Shown: positions 1 through 11,359 of the stretch, one piece after another
Numbering within the stretch: the stretch's first letter is position 1
Layout: the number at the start of each line of letters is the position of its first letter
Assembly: GCA_028671895.1 (NCBI GenBank)
Contig: CM053800.1
Location: 17,257,886-17,321,885, forward strand
Length of the DNA: 64,000 nucleotides
Reading direction: 5' to 3'
Source: Oenanthe sinensis
Taxonomy: Eukaryota > Streptophyta > Magnoliopsida > Apiales > Apiaceae
Notes under the pieces: generated by a model
Seen by the model: only the letters and a program-made list of their open reading frames with translations
The model's database searches: none
Told to the model about the DNA's origin: nothing
Made by a program: the position numbers and the translations under genes

Positions 1-136
1 AATTAGCCTATTAAACCCCTCAAACACCTCAGTCAACCCTTCACTAGGTTTAGCCATAAAGGCTTCATACTGAGACTCAGTCAACTTTTTTGTGCACTCA
101 TTTTTAGATCTTTTCAGGTTATGTATGTTTAACATG
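1..136 (-). pseudogene. Element A: truncated gag fragment
   Basis: Read on the minus strand, this stretch encodes the middle of a copia gag protein (pattern LTESQYEAFMAKPSEGLTEV, then a phenylalanine/asparagine-rich helix). It matches the equivalent part of the gag of element C (around C residues 135-160). It begins with an ATG only about three bases after the primer binding site, so the usual leader and first ~110 gag residues are missing. It runs off the left edge of the window. The family assignment is good; whether the short start reflects a deletion in this copy is an inference. Confidence 0.6.
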
Positions 137-138
137 CT

Positions 139-150
139 GCTCTGATACCA
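139..150 (-). other. Element A primer binding site (initiator tRNA-Met)
   Basis: The minus strand reads TGGTATCAGAGC, the copia primer site complementary to the 3' end of plant initiator tRNA-Met. It lies two bases inside the LTR end and fixes the orientation of element A as minus strand, with its body to the left of the window. Confidence 0.85.
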
Positions 151-152
151 GT

Positions 153-1375
153 TGTTAAAAATAATGAATGTTTCAGAAGGGGGGGTTGAATGCAACTTAA
201 TAAATTTAACAACTTTTGCTAACAACAAAACAAAATCAAATGTATTAAGTTATAAAGCAAACGACAAGTAAGCTAGGGACACACAGTGTTTTACTTCAAA
301 AATTAATTTTATTAATTTTTGTTGCTACAACTGACTGGAAAGGGTTTCCAGCTTTAATAGACAAAATAACAAGAGATTGCTAGAGTTTCTATGCTTGAGA
401 AAAGTTAAGCTCAGTTGTGTGTATTAGGGAAAGTGTTTGTGAGATGTGTTTATTTAAACTAAAACACATATATCACTTACAAGTACACTTTCCCTTGTTT
501 CCTGGACAATACTCGAAATAGTAATATCACTTTTTCTATATGAGTCTTGTCTTCATTCCAAATATAGATAAAGGTAATTTCTGAAGATTTGACATTCTTG
601 ACATCATGAGCACGCTTCACCTTCTTGCTTACTTTTTTCTCAAGTTGTAATTATAGACTTGACAGACTAGATAGAAATGTCAAGATTAATCTGTAAATGA
701 CTTTACCTAGTCTGCTACTTGAAACAGACTGCCAGCTTCTCTGAAAGTTACTGTCAACCTTCAGCTTCACTTTGGTGACAGCATCTTTATTTCTGCATAC
801 TTTATTGTCAGGATCACTAGTCTTCTAAAACATGTTATCGTCCAAAGATACTATAAACTATTCCACCAAACATGTTGTCGATCGTCCCGCCAAACATGCT
901 GTCAACTCTCCCTGCCAAAGCTACTGTCAGGAAACTTGCTGTCTTGAATCTTCAATCTCCGCCAAGTTTACTATCAAGGGATAGTTGTGGTGAATAAAAC
1001 TTGTTGTCATAAAGTCTTCATTCTCCGTCAAGTTTACTGTCAGGGAATAGTTGTTGTCGTCTGTTTCTAAAAGTTGTTGTCACTTGAACATGCTGTCGTA
1101 GGCTCTAGAATTTAGAATGTTACTGTCAGAAATTTGATCTATGTTGTGCATGAACACTTTGTGAACTTCTACCTCATTGATAATTTATTTCATATACACA
1201 TGACAGTAACTATTGATAATTATTGTCACATACTTGACTATTTGAGCATCTTATTACAAGTGATATTTTAAACATACTGTCAAACTATATATGACAGTAT
1301 ATTTTACTTAGTTAATTAATAATTAATCTAAGTAAATATTAGTTGATTACATTGATGGTACCACAATCCCTAACA
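153..1375 (-). repeat. Element A 5' LTR
   Basis: A 1223-bp LTR read on the minus strand. It starts TGTTAGGG (plus-strand end at 1375) and finishes TTTTTAACA beside the primer site, giving a TGTTA/TAACA terminal inverted repeat. Near its 3' end it holds the run TTCAACCCCCCC shared by the other elements here. Between about 690 and 1300 it is studded with TGTCA/CTGTCAA-type words. It interrupts the pol frame of element B exactly after the MNQLV codons, so it is an insertion into B. The second LTR and the second target duplication lie outside the window; the adjoining bases at 1376-1380 are CTAAC. Confidence 0.75.
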
Positions 1376-1886
1376 CTAACCAATTGATTCATGGCTTTGA
1401 AATTCAAATGGGCTAGCTTCTTGTGCCAAATCCAACTTTCATCTGTATTGGCTTTGCTAAGTAGGCATGTCATTGAGTTTGCCTTTACAGAGTTAAAATC
1501 AACCATATATAAATTTCCATTTCTTTCACCAGTTAAGAGAATTTCACCAGATTCTTTATTGGCTATAATGAATGATCCAGTTGAAAACCATACACCATTT
1601 ACATTATCACACAGTTTACTAATACTGAGCAAATTGTGCTTCAATCCATCAAATTGTGCTACAGGTTCAATGATAACATTTTCTTTTGCAATTGAGGCAT
1701 ATCCCATAGTAAAACCTTTGTCGTTATCTCTAAAAGTAACTCCTGGGCCAGCCTTTTCCATAAATTTATGAGTAGGGACAAATCTTCAGTCATGTGCCTA
1801 GAACATCCACTATCCAGATAGCAGAGATTTCTTTTCCTATTTCTCTGCACACATTTAAAAACAATCAAGTTTCTTTTGGTACCCAA
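1376..1886 (-). pseudogene. Element B pol: protease motif and gag-pre-integrase domain
   Basis: The upstream frame (1659-1886) has the copia aspartic protease signature as LDSGCSRHMT. A frameshift near 1760 moves the reading into the frame that gives FRDNDKGFTMGY, GLKHNLLSISKLCD and the gag-pre-integrase signature WIWHKKLAHLNFKAMNQLV. The product would have processed the polyprotein and formed the N-terminal part of integrase. The frame is cut at 1376 by the element A LTR. Integrase core, reverse transcriptase and RNase H of this copy are not in the window. Confidence 0.8.
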
Positions 1887-1972
1887 GTTGCCTTGGTCAT
1901 CTTTTATTAGTTGTAGCCTGAGCCTTGGTTGCCAACTCTGATTCCTTTTGTTCTGGTGGGTTTAGATCCACT

Positions 1973-2632
1973 TTAAATTTGGGAGTTGGGCATGGAACTC
2001 ATGGAAGAATTTCCATGCATTTCATTATCTAAGTTAGGCATGTTCCATGGCATTCCAGACATGTTCATATTTGCATATGCAAAGAAAGGATTATACATGT
2101 ATGGAACTAAATTAGAAGACATGGCATTCATGAGCATAGGATTGGTAAGCATGGCATTTGCAGACATGGCATGTGCATTTAAATCATTTGAAGATATAGA
2201 GTTCTTTTCTTTCATGCATTGCATAGACAAATGATTTACACTTCCACATTTAGCACACACCTTTCTAGGTGCATACATATCAGGAGTATAATTGTTGTGC
2301 TTGTTTATGCCTACTTTTCCATTCCTATTCTTTTTCTTTTTCTCAGGCTTAGGTTGGATAATTTTCACAGGTGCTATCTCTTCTAATTTTGCTTTTAATT
2401 GTTTCTTGGATAAGCTACCTGTGTTGATTTTCTCAACCTCAGCCTCAACTTGATTTTTGGTTTCCTTAACAAACTTGATAGGAATGCTAAATTTGTTCTT
2501 CTTATTAGCCATTGATGATTTACCTGTTGATGAATGCTTATCGATTGATTCAGCATCAATCGATTGATAATCCTTATCAGTTGATGATGGATTAGCAGTC
2601 GATTGATCTTTATCCATTGAAGTATCAACCAA
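1973..2632 (-). pseudogene. Element B gag-pol linker with a second zinc knuckle
   Basis: A 219-codon open stretch. The first ~50 residues are Ser/Asp/Ile-rich and encoded by repeated ATCGATTGAT words. A lysine-rich segment (KPEKKKKNRNGK) follows, then a complete CCHC zinc knuckle, CAKCGSVNHLSMQC (spacing C-x2-C-x4-H-x4-C), then an Asn/Met-rich tail with several NAM triplets. From memory, a second knuckle followed by an N/M-rich tail is seen in Sirevirus polyproteins. The job is presumably nucleic-acid binding. The C and D copies in this window show no second knuckle at this place. Confidence 0.65.
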
Positions 2633-2692
2633 TGGCTTGCCTATTGATTTAGGGGGTTCTCCTAGAGTATCTACACCCTGAACATCAATGAT

Positions 2693-3067
2693 TTATTTGA
2701 CAGTTTTAGCAGACCTATTCCATTTGTTAATGGTTTCAATTTCTTCGTCTAATTGTGCTTTCAACAATTCTTCTCTTCTCAAACTGTTTACTAGTTCATC
2801 TCTAGCATCATTACTTTCCTGCTGGAATCTTTCTAAACACACAAGTTCATTTTCAAGAAAAACATTCATCTCATTTAAAACATCAATGGTGTTTCTCAAC
2901 TTGAGGTTTTCTTTGTTTAGAGATTTTAAAGTGACATGCAAATTGTACAATTCATAAGACATTTCAATAATGGTACTATTGCATTCATCTTTTATAAGTT
3001 CAGAAAAGTTAGTAACTAGTACCTGATTTGATGATGAACTAACTTCTTCATCTTCATGGTTGCCCAT
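2693..3067 (-). pseudogene. Element B gag coiled-coil linker
   Basis: A 124-codon open stretch with heptad-like Leu/Asn/Glu spacing over roughly residues 30-115 (for example LHVTLKSLNKENLKLRNTID). It lies between the first zinc knuckle and the second-knuckle segment. The same position in element C (13546-13866) is also a Lys/Glu-rich predicted coiled coil, so it is likely part of the long gag C-terminal extension and not a separate gene. The frame ends with TGA or indel breaks on both sides. Confidence 0.55.
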
Positions 3068-3072
3068 TAGAG

Positions 3073-3880
3073 CTAGATTGATAAACTCTTCAGAATCACT
3101 GTCCTCAGCAGCCCAGTCCTTCTCATCAGTAACAAAAGCCTTTTCTTTATGTTTCGAAAGGTCAAAGTATTTCTTTTTATAATAAATACCATCATAAGAC
3201 TTTGCCTTTTATTATTTTGGCTTTCTACACTCATTTGAGAATGACTAACCAATCCACAGTTAAAGCATTTGAATTTAGATCTATCAACCAAATATTTGTT
3301 TTGATTATTACTTCTAACCTGGGATCCAGGCCTTTGAGTATTTGGATTCCTCTTGAATTTAAGCTTTGAAAACTTCCTTGATTGAAATGCAAGGTGCTCA
3401 TCAATCTCATCTAAATCATCTTGTGAGCATATTTCAATTTCTTCATACTTGCCCTTACCTTTAGCTTTGAATGATTCTTCAACAGCATCATCAGCCACCA
3501 TGACAGATCCTCCTACACAGCCTGCTTCCTTCTTCTCTTCATTTCCCTTGACCATCAAAGCCACAATTTTCTCTTTTCTTTTATTCTTCTTAATCTCCTC
3601 ATCTTGTTGGATTTCCAACTCATATATCTTGAGAATACCATAAAGTTTCTCAAGAGTATAATCTTTGAAGTCATGAGATTGTCTAATGGCAACAGTCATT
3701 GGTTTTCATTCTTTTGGAAGAGATCTAAGAAATTTTAGATTTGTATCTTCAGCTGCATAAACCCTACCATATAGCTTTAGTCCATTTAATAGCTTCTGGA
3801 ATCTGCTATAGGTATCATTGATAGATTCTCCACTCTTAAAATGAAATGATTCATATTTTTTAATCAAGAGTTGCATCTTG
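3073..3880 (-). pseudogene. Element B gag (capsid part and first zinc knuckle)
   Basis: Starting near 3880 on the minus strand the translation reads as copia gag: MQLLIKKYESFHFKSGESIN, then RFQKLLNGLKLYG, an in-frame stop where the family has the Trp of LPxEW, then YTLEKLYGILKIYELEI. Further on it gives VDRSKFKCFNCGLVSH, the start of a CCHC knuckle whose last Cys is lost through a small indel near 3220. Gag would have formed the virus-like particle in the cytoplasm. The N-terminal third is missing. Alignment to the gag of element C supports the call. Confidence 0.8.
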
Positions 3881-3889
3881 ATTTAATTT

Positions 3890-4622
3890 TAATAGTGTAC
3901 TCATCGATCTAGAAAATAAAGATTAAATTATGAAGAGGATGACACGAGACATGTCTTGAGTTTAATCTATAATATCAAGATTAAAGGGATTATATTACAT
4001 GGAACATTATTCACGAAAGGCTTAATCCAATCACTGATTTTATTATTATTACTTGGGTAGCAATGATGTATTACTAGATGTCACTCATTGTTTATAATTT
4101 TAATTTGATATTAAAATTGTTGTCAACGTAATAATAACCTACAGGGTCACACACAAAGAATGTTTGAAGGAGAAATAATTTAATTTATGAATTTTAATTA
4201 AATAAGTAATTTATTTTATTTATAATATTAATTAAGTATGACTTAATTAATTATATAAATAGAATAAATGAATTATTTAAACTAATTCTAAAATTAGTAA
4301 TTAATTAAGTGAGACTTTATTAAATAATTTAAAATTTTGGATTAGTATTAATTATAATTAGATTATAATTAGAAAATTTATTCATCCCTCTATATAATCT
4401 CTTTATGTGCTGATTTAATACTGAAACACATATTTTTCTAAAACCCTAGCCGTTTTTAGAAAAGAGGAAGATAGAGAGAGAGAAATAGTTTTCGGGTGCT
4501 AGTACACATCAATCCTTCATGAAAAGTGTTCGTGTGGATACCGTAGAGCGTAGATCGCTTGAGCGGGATACGTGGTGATTAAACAAGTTTTGGACATCCA
4601 TTAATCTTCCATTGATGAACTC
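3890..4622 (+). repeat. Element H: left part of an old LTR
   Basis: AT-rich non-coding sequence with LTR-type features near its right end: TCTATATAATCTC (TATA-like, about 4388), AAACCCTAGCCG, a purine run of GA repeats, and a block with GTAGAGCGTAGATCGCTTGAGCG that resembles the GAATCGCTTGCGCC block in the LTRs of element G. It stops exactly at the insertion point of element E and resumes at 30042. The left edge is not defined; I see no clear TG terminus. Confidence 0.45.
4618..4622. other. Element E target site duplication, left
   Basis: AACTC immediately before the TG start of the left LTR of E. The copy after the right LTR (30042-30046) is AACTG, a 4 of 5 match, as expected for an ageing 5-bp copia duplication. 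Confidence 0.7.
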
Positions 4623-6086
4623 TGAAAGGGGATATAGGAGTGAAGGGAAGTAACTCACTGCACTTTTATGTGTACTAGAAATGCTAAATGTAATCTCTAT
4701 GTAATGGTTGATGATAACTCAACAATAGAACAGGACATGTAATAATATGCAGGTGCACAGAAATCTTGGATCACAGAGTTCAGTTAAGACAAAGTATCAA
4801 AGGATCATCTACAGACTTGAAGCTCACTGGAAGAAGTTCATTAACATGTTCAGGCCTCAATGGAGAATAAAAGATGTTGACATCTATTCAAGGATGTGGA
4901 AGCTACAGAAGATTGTCTTAGTCTATGAAGATTTTAGTGCATTACAATCGAAGCCACAAGTAAGGTTTGCAAAGAAGAATGTGGAATCATGTTCGGAATC
5001 AAGAGCCCCTCTCAAGACTAGTCACTTATGAACCAGACCGTTGCATCAAGTGTCACGACATTGGAGGCAAGCTCTCGTCGGTTAATATGGTTTTAATCAT
5101 TCTAAAGTTGTTGGTTTTCTTAAGTCATGTGGAGGATCAACAAAGGTGGTAAATCAGTGTTGGAGAAATGTCGGCCTAATGGATAAGGGACAAACGACAC
5201 AGCCTGATTGGATCTTACTAAAGCTTCACAGATTAGAAGGCCAAATACTTGGACGTGGTGGAGTCACGTATAAGGGGCCAAGTATTTGGATAAGGAAGTC
5301 TACACAAATTGAAGGGTGGAATGGAAATATTTAATTTAATTAAATATAGTATTTATTTAATTATTTATATATTTTATAAATAAAGATATTCTTTATTTAT
5401 ATTTTATATATTTATTAAATATTACTTTTATATTAAATATTTCCAAAGCCATGCTTGGCACATGACTTTGAAGATAAGATTTGAGTGGACAAGAGTAAAA
5501 GGTGGAAAAGCAAAAAGCAACACATTTTTCAATAATAAAAAGAAGAAACTCAAGTCTCCATCTAAGTGTGGGTGTGTGAGCATCCGGATGAGAAAAAGAA
5601 AAGGGGAGAGAGAGAAAAATTATTCTCTCCCCCATGGCCAAACTAGATCTTGAATATATTTGTAGCCATGATTTTCTTTATTATACCGCTCCTCTATTCT
5701 TCTATTGAAAACACTTGTTAAATCTTGTCTAGAAGATAGAGTTGATTTTTGTCTCCTAGATCTACAAAATGTAATAGTTTTAGAGGAGATAAAAATCACT
5801 TCTTTGTTGTGTTCTTGAGCTTATGTTCTTGAACTTGTTTGTAGCATCTACCCCACTTCAATGAATATAAAGTTATATTCTTGGATCTTGTTGTGTTGTT
5901 TGTTTTGGATGATTTACCGTTCATTATCTTGGTTATTTTAATGGTGTTCTTGAGGTTGAAGAAGATGATGAACAGTACCTGGGTTTGAACCAAAGTAATT
6001 TTTATGTTGTCCCAAAAATTATTAATAGTCAATTTTTTAAGTTGGGAATCGTATTCACCCCCCTCTACGATCTCCGGGACCCAACA
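4623..6086 (+). repeat. Element E left LTR
   Basis: Starts TGAAAGGGGATATAGG and ends CCGGGACCCAACA beside the primer site. The run CACCCCCC before the end is six C here and 14 C in the right LTR, which accounts for the whole 8-bp length difference. Bases 4819-4920 match a block of the LTRs of element C (10862-10960). Short open frames inside both LTRs are shared only because the LTRs are copies; I do not regard them as genes. Confidence 0.9.
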
Positions 6087-6088
6087 AT

Positions 6089-6100
6089 TGGTATCAGAGC
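6089..6100 (+). other. Element E primer binding site
   Basis: TGGTATCAGAGC, two bases after the LTR end, is the perfect initiator tRNA-Met primer site used by copia elements. Confidence 0.9.
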
Positions 6101-6249
6101 TACTCGATTGACATAAAAATCGATTGGATCTATTTTTATTTTTGAGATTAAAGAGGGTACGATTGGTTCACTGGGCATCCAAAAAGGAAGCAGTAGGTGT
6201 TTTGTTAATTGTTGAAGCCCAGAATTTTTCTAAGTACAAAATGTTCTAG

Positions 6250-6480
6250 ATGGCCAAGTAGAATATTCATATGTAGAAGTTCTACTTGATGTTCGAGTTT
6301 ATGTTCGAGTTGATGTTCGAGTTGATGTTAGACTTGGATGTTCGAGATAGAAATTTCGAGATGGAATCTATGTAGAACATTTCTATGTAGAAGTTCTACT
6401 TGATGTTCGAGATAGAGTCTATGTAGAAATTCCTATATAGAATTTCTACTTAGAAGGCTGTTTCTACATGACACATGGCT
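6250..6480. repeat. Element E leader: GTAGAA/TTCTAC inverted repeats and GTTCGAG direct repeats
   Basis: GTAGAAGTTCTAC occurs at 6273-6285 and 6387-6399, and a 10-bp stem GTAGAAATTC with seven-base loop at 6423-6449. Between them are several copies of GATGTTCGAG. The cluster sits about 160 bp after the primer site, in the place of an RNA leader. It could form stem-loops in the transcript. Function is unknown. Confidence 0.6.
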
Positions 6481-6486
6481 ACATAG

Positions 6487-9400
6487 CTTAACTTTTATTT
6501 AAAACAAAAATTGTTTTTCTCTCAAATTATTTTTAGTTTAATAATTAATTTAATAATTAAATTTGAATTTAATTATTTAAAATATTTTGGAAATAATTTT
6601 TAAATTTAAATAATTTATTTTTCAAGTTTATTTTACATCTTGGAAAATATTTTATTTTCGTTTAAATTTTAGAGTCAAATATTTTATATTTTTAATATTC
6701 TTAGTTAAAAATTTTATTAATTTGAAAACTAAAATTAATCTTAAAATCCAATTTAATTTCTTTTGAGGTTGATATTCTTAAAATTATTTTGAGAATTATT
6801 TTTGAGGTTTAATAATTTATTTTTTATAGAAGTTTTAATTATAAATCTCATAAAATTTTTTGGAAAATCATTTTGGTTGAAATAATTTATTTTCAAGAAT
6901 ATCTTAGATGACTTGAAAATTTATTATTTTTATATCAAACTTATATTTTCAATCTGTTTTATTTTAATTATAATTGAAACTGTTTTGGATTATAAATTCT
7001 ATTAAATTCTTTGGAAATTAACTTTGATTTGAAATAAATTTTTTTTTCAGGATTATTTAATATACCTTGAAAAATTTGTTATCTCTATATCAAAACTTTT
7101 TTTTCGAATTATTTTATTTTATTTATAATTTGAAATTGAGAAATTTATTATTACTTATAAAAAAAATGCATTTTCAATTTATTTTGATTATTTAAATTCC
7201 TAAAAAATTAAATACTTCTGTTTGAACAAAATGTTTTATTAAACGAAACAACATGAATTGATTCTTCGTTCGTTGAGGACAAACGAACTCACTGAAGAAC
7301 ATTCTAATGGAGTTGTGACCTGATCTTACCATTGGAGATGTATTTCTACATCGGTCTACTCAGTGGATCATTTGGTTATTGAAAGGGGATTAGTTCATTT
7401 AGGGAAGAGTCTTCGATCAGTGGTTTTCGAATCAATATCTGAAGAATTCGGGATTTTGAAAAGGAATTCAGTTTATCGGTCAAAGAACCAAAACAACAAT
7501 TGAAGATTTGGTTAAAGGACATCAGTGGCAGAAATACACAAGGTTTGATTATCACTGACATATGATAATCAAGGGGTTATTGCTACATATACAAAGAAGA
7601 GTGATCTTTTCAAGCAGAACATGAGACATTCTATGTCGGGGTCTTTAAGCAGAAACATCATTTGTTATTGAGGTCAAATGCAAGGATACTTTCATGAGTG
7701 TTAGTAGAATGGAAATTGATTTGGATCAATTGATTATCACTCGAGATGGAATACTAAGCATCGCTCAGGTATACTTTCTAACTACTTTATACTTATTTGA
7801 TTCAATTATAGAGTATTAAGTGCTGAACTGCATTATATTATAAGTTTGATGTAATGCATGTCTCACCTTGATTTCTATATAAATTAGATAACTTATGCTA
7901 GTTTGTTAGTGTTGCTTGTTTATCAGTATTTGACTTCATGATTAGATCTTGTGTGATTTAATGCTTGCTTTACGATAATTGATCATGTTAGCATATAGAG
8001 TCTTAGGTATTTGTAGGGGTACATTTACCGGAAAGAGTATTTGCTGCATGCTAAGTGCCTTGATGTTTACATTGTCTATAATCTGTTTATACTCGCATGG
8101 TTGTATTAAATGTTATATCTGATCATGTGCTTGTTAAGATGAGTTTGTTTCTAATTTGGGAATTGCCTAGGGGTTAGTATAATAAACCATGAATTAAATT
8201 TTTAAATTTAAATTGACTCAGGTAATTAGAGATAATATAATGTTAAAGTGAACAATAAATGTGATTTAGAAGAATTAGGAATCTGAGTGATTGATTCTTC
8301 TATGACTACATATATGTACGACATGATTCTTATAGACTGCTAGTCCACCTTAAGTTAGGTTGGGATCACTGAGGTCATAGCCAAGACTACTTGTTGAGGC
8401 TGATATAGATGAGGAGTGATCAGTCAGATAAGAATGAGCATGTTGAACTTGAATGCTTTGTTATTAACTATGTTTAGAAATATCTCTAACCCTTGGACTC
8501 AATCAAATTGAGGACCACGTGTCTTAATCATTTGTGAATGCAGAGTATCTTTCAACATGTACAAGTTATATATCTCTGAAATTTTCATGTTCGAAGCATG
8601 TAACTACTTTTGCTTTGGTATTCAAATGGTTAAGCAAGGTTACCTATTTTTCTTGAATGATCTGAAGCACAATATTAAGGAAGACCTAGGGAATTCTTTG
8701 TGAAGGGTTTCCTAATATCAGTTCGAGGATGAACAATATTGATCGAGGTCAAGAGAAATAGAAGCTCACTCTAGTGGAAGTGAGGTTATTGCTGACACGA
8801 AATTTAATGTTTATGATGAAGTCAACTATTCGTTGAAGTTTATCAGAATGGAGTTAGCTGCAACAACAAGTGATGCTCTCACACTTGGTTTATCATATAA
8901 TACTTGGTTTATCAAGATAACGGATTCGACGGTAAATATGAAGTTGGTGAGAAAGGACTACTTCTAATGAAATTCTTTTAAGAAGGATATTAGTGAAGTA
9001 TGTCAGTTGAAGGGAAGTCAAGTCAAAGGCTACCCTGTTTAGTTTTGGTGTTTGTTCGTGCATTCGATAGATGAAGCATCTCAGTGATTAATCACATTCA
9101 AAGGATTAGGCAGATTGCTGTAAGAACACTTTGAGGTCAGGTAATGGAATTTGTTGACGAACGAAGTTCTATGTTATATCTGCACTGAAAGGAGTATTCT
9201 AGAGTAAAGTTCAATTTCCGGACTTCATGACCAAATGGAGGAGTTCATAGGGAAATCCAGACCTTGAGTGGAATTACAAGGATAATGGATAGAGTTAAGG
9301 TTTCCTATTCACTACGGCTGAATCAGTTGACACAGCAAGTCTAATCAACAAATGTAAAGAGAAGACATCAAGTAAGATTAATCATGCCTGAAGTCACATG

Positions 9401-10691
9401 GTGTGATGGAAGGCTATCTTATTTGGAGTTAAGAGCTTACACAGAGTCTGTGATTGATTTAAGATGATCTAGATGCAGTGAACATCATCATCAAGCTCCC
9501 TAGCATTCGTTTGATTTTAGCTCTGAATTTCTAAAGGTTGACATCCTGTTTAGGGCTCAGGTTCAGATGACACCAGATGAAGAAAAGCTGCAAGCAGCAT
9601 CCCAGGGGGAGCATCAGTAAGTTGGATCAACTAGTCGTGTTTGATGTTCAAAGGCTAGTAGTGCTCATTGAGTAAGAGTTGAGATTCTTAGGAACACTGA
9701 GTGATCCAAATTGAGTGATTGCATATTAGAAAGGAAATTGTCAATTTAAAGATAATGCAAGATGATCTCAATCATATTTGAAGAAGTCTACTCTACCCAC
9801 TGAATATCTAAGGAAACATTAAGGACACATCTGTCATGACAAAGGGTTTTGTGTAACAACATTTTCTAGAGTCGGTTCTTGATGAATCTGGGTAGTAGAG
9901 TAGTGATTGGTAGTGCCGTGCAAGTATAAGAGTATTTCATTGGTTTTTCTGAGTGAATTCAATGAAGACTGAAGATGCACTAACTAATCAAGATTGAGTA
10001 GGGTTCGAATCAAGGAACTAACTCAATTGAACCAGAGGCAGATACACTTAGCACAAGGAATCAATTCACATGAAGACTTGGTATTGATACAGAAGCTGAA
10101 GGGTAGTTCGGAATTTTTTTAAGGTTCTACTCTGCTAGTATCAAAACAACTGGTTTCTAGAGTGCTGAGTTTAGTGAAGCTGCTGCCAATACCAATATCT
10201 ACAAGGAAATATTTGGGTGTTGAAGGTAATGCAGTTTCCGTCTGGATAAGCGTGGTATTGTTTCGAGGAACAATGTTAACTGGTAGCTGAAAAGTTATTC
10301 CTGTCCAAATGGAGAAAACGTTCGATCTCGAAAGGAGTAAACGTTCGATCTCTCGGGCAAAGAGGAGTAATTGTTCATTCAACGATCGTACACCAGTAAA
10401 AGCTCTATTGACTAAGGTATGTCACTCTAGTCTAATATTGATTTATTTAAATGTAATGTTTATAGAGAGTGTTCATGCTATTTAGATGTCTACGATCTCT
10501 AGAAACTGATTAATGTTTGGCTTGTGACCACCCGGGACCCAATATTATCGCTATGAGATTATCGCTATGATCACCCGGGACCTAGGGACCTAACAATGTA
10601 GCATCTCTTTGTATAGTCAATTTATCCAGGACCTCGTACTTTGTGCTGTCATAAGTTATTCATGTTATATGTATCAAATGGTTCAGCATAA
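6487..10691. other. Element E internal region, left part: no coding sequence recognised
   Basis: From 6487 to about 7250 it is very AT-rich with runs of T and ATTTAATT words. From 7250 to 10691 base composition is more balanced, with many frames interrupted every few dozen codons. Small direct repeats are visible, such as CACCCGGGACC and TTATCGCTATGA near 10530-10585 and CGTTCGATCTC near 10320-10350. I see no copia protein signature on either strand. Either the region was always non-coding or any gene is decayed beyond recognition. Confidence 0.6.
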
Positions 10692-10696
10692 GTATT
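10692..10696. other. Element C target site duplication, left
   Basis: GTATT directly before the TG of the left LTR. The same five bases follow the right LTR at 24277-24281, proving a clean integration into element E. Confidence 0.9.
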
Positions 10697-11359
10697 TGAA
10701 AGGTATATGACTAGGCCTGTTTGTAATAATTAGATGACAACTCAACTCTAGCTATTAAAGAGAAGTAAATAACAAACACCAAACGGGAATCAAGACGAAG
10801 ACAGTCAACTAATCCCAAAGGATCTAAGTATTAGAAGAATTTTTATAGGATTGCTACTCAACACTGGAAGAAGTTCATTTATATGTTCAAGCGTCAGTGA
10901 AAATAAATAATGTGGTAGTACTTCTATAGAAGACAGAAGATATAGAAGATTTCAAGTGATTACTACAGTAGATTCCAGAAGAAGATTGAAGTCAGTGAAG
11001 CAGCAATAATGACAGAAGGCCTCAAGTTTAAATGTTAATAAATGGAGAATATTTATTAGTATGACACAAATGAACCAGACAGTACATTTGTGTGTCAACT
11101 TAAATAATATTTATTCTTCATTTAAATCAAGAGGTTTCAAGATCAGAAGACAAAGAAAAATCAAGAAGACTGCAGTTTAATCGGATCTCTATAATATTTT
11201 AATTCTACAATCTAAGTAAGTTAATTATTCAATTTATTTCAATTAAATTAATTCAAGTTGAATTTAATTTAATTTATAAATTATTTAATTAATTTAAGTA
11301 GAATTAATTTATTAGAAAAGAAATGAATTAATTTAACTTATATATATATATATTTCGAA

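Larger units (their letters stand above)
1376..3880 (-). mobile_element. Element B: decayed copia gag-pol remnant
   Basis: A minus-strand remnant of a Sirevirus-like copia element covering gag, a long gag-pol linker, the protease motif and the gag-pre-integrase domain. It is cut on the left by the insertion of the element A LTR and ends on the right near 3880, where gag homology stops and LTR-like sequence H begins. The frame is broken by stops and indels, and no LTR of its own is visible. Order, strand and motifs are read directly; lineage is inferred from the linker and the double zinc knuckle. Confidence 0.8.

Noticed and set aside
4747..5653. Several open frames in the E LTRs (4747-5031, 5146-5334, 5393-5653 and copies near 29093-29600)
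   Set aside because: They recur only because the LTR is duplicated, overlap on both strands and have no domain; they are not genes.
7376..7561. Short frames in the E interior (7376-7561, 10119-10382)
   Set aside because: Too short and without similarity or conservation evidence.
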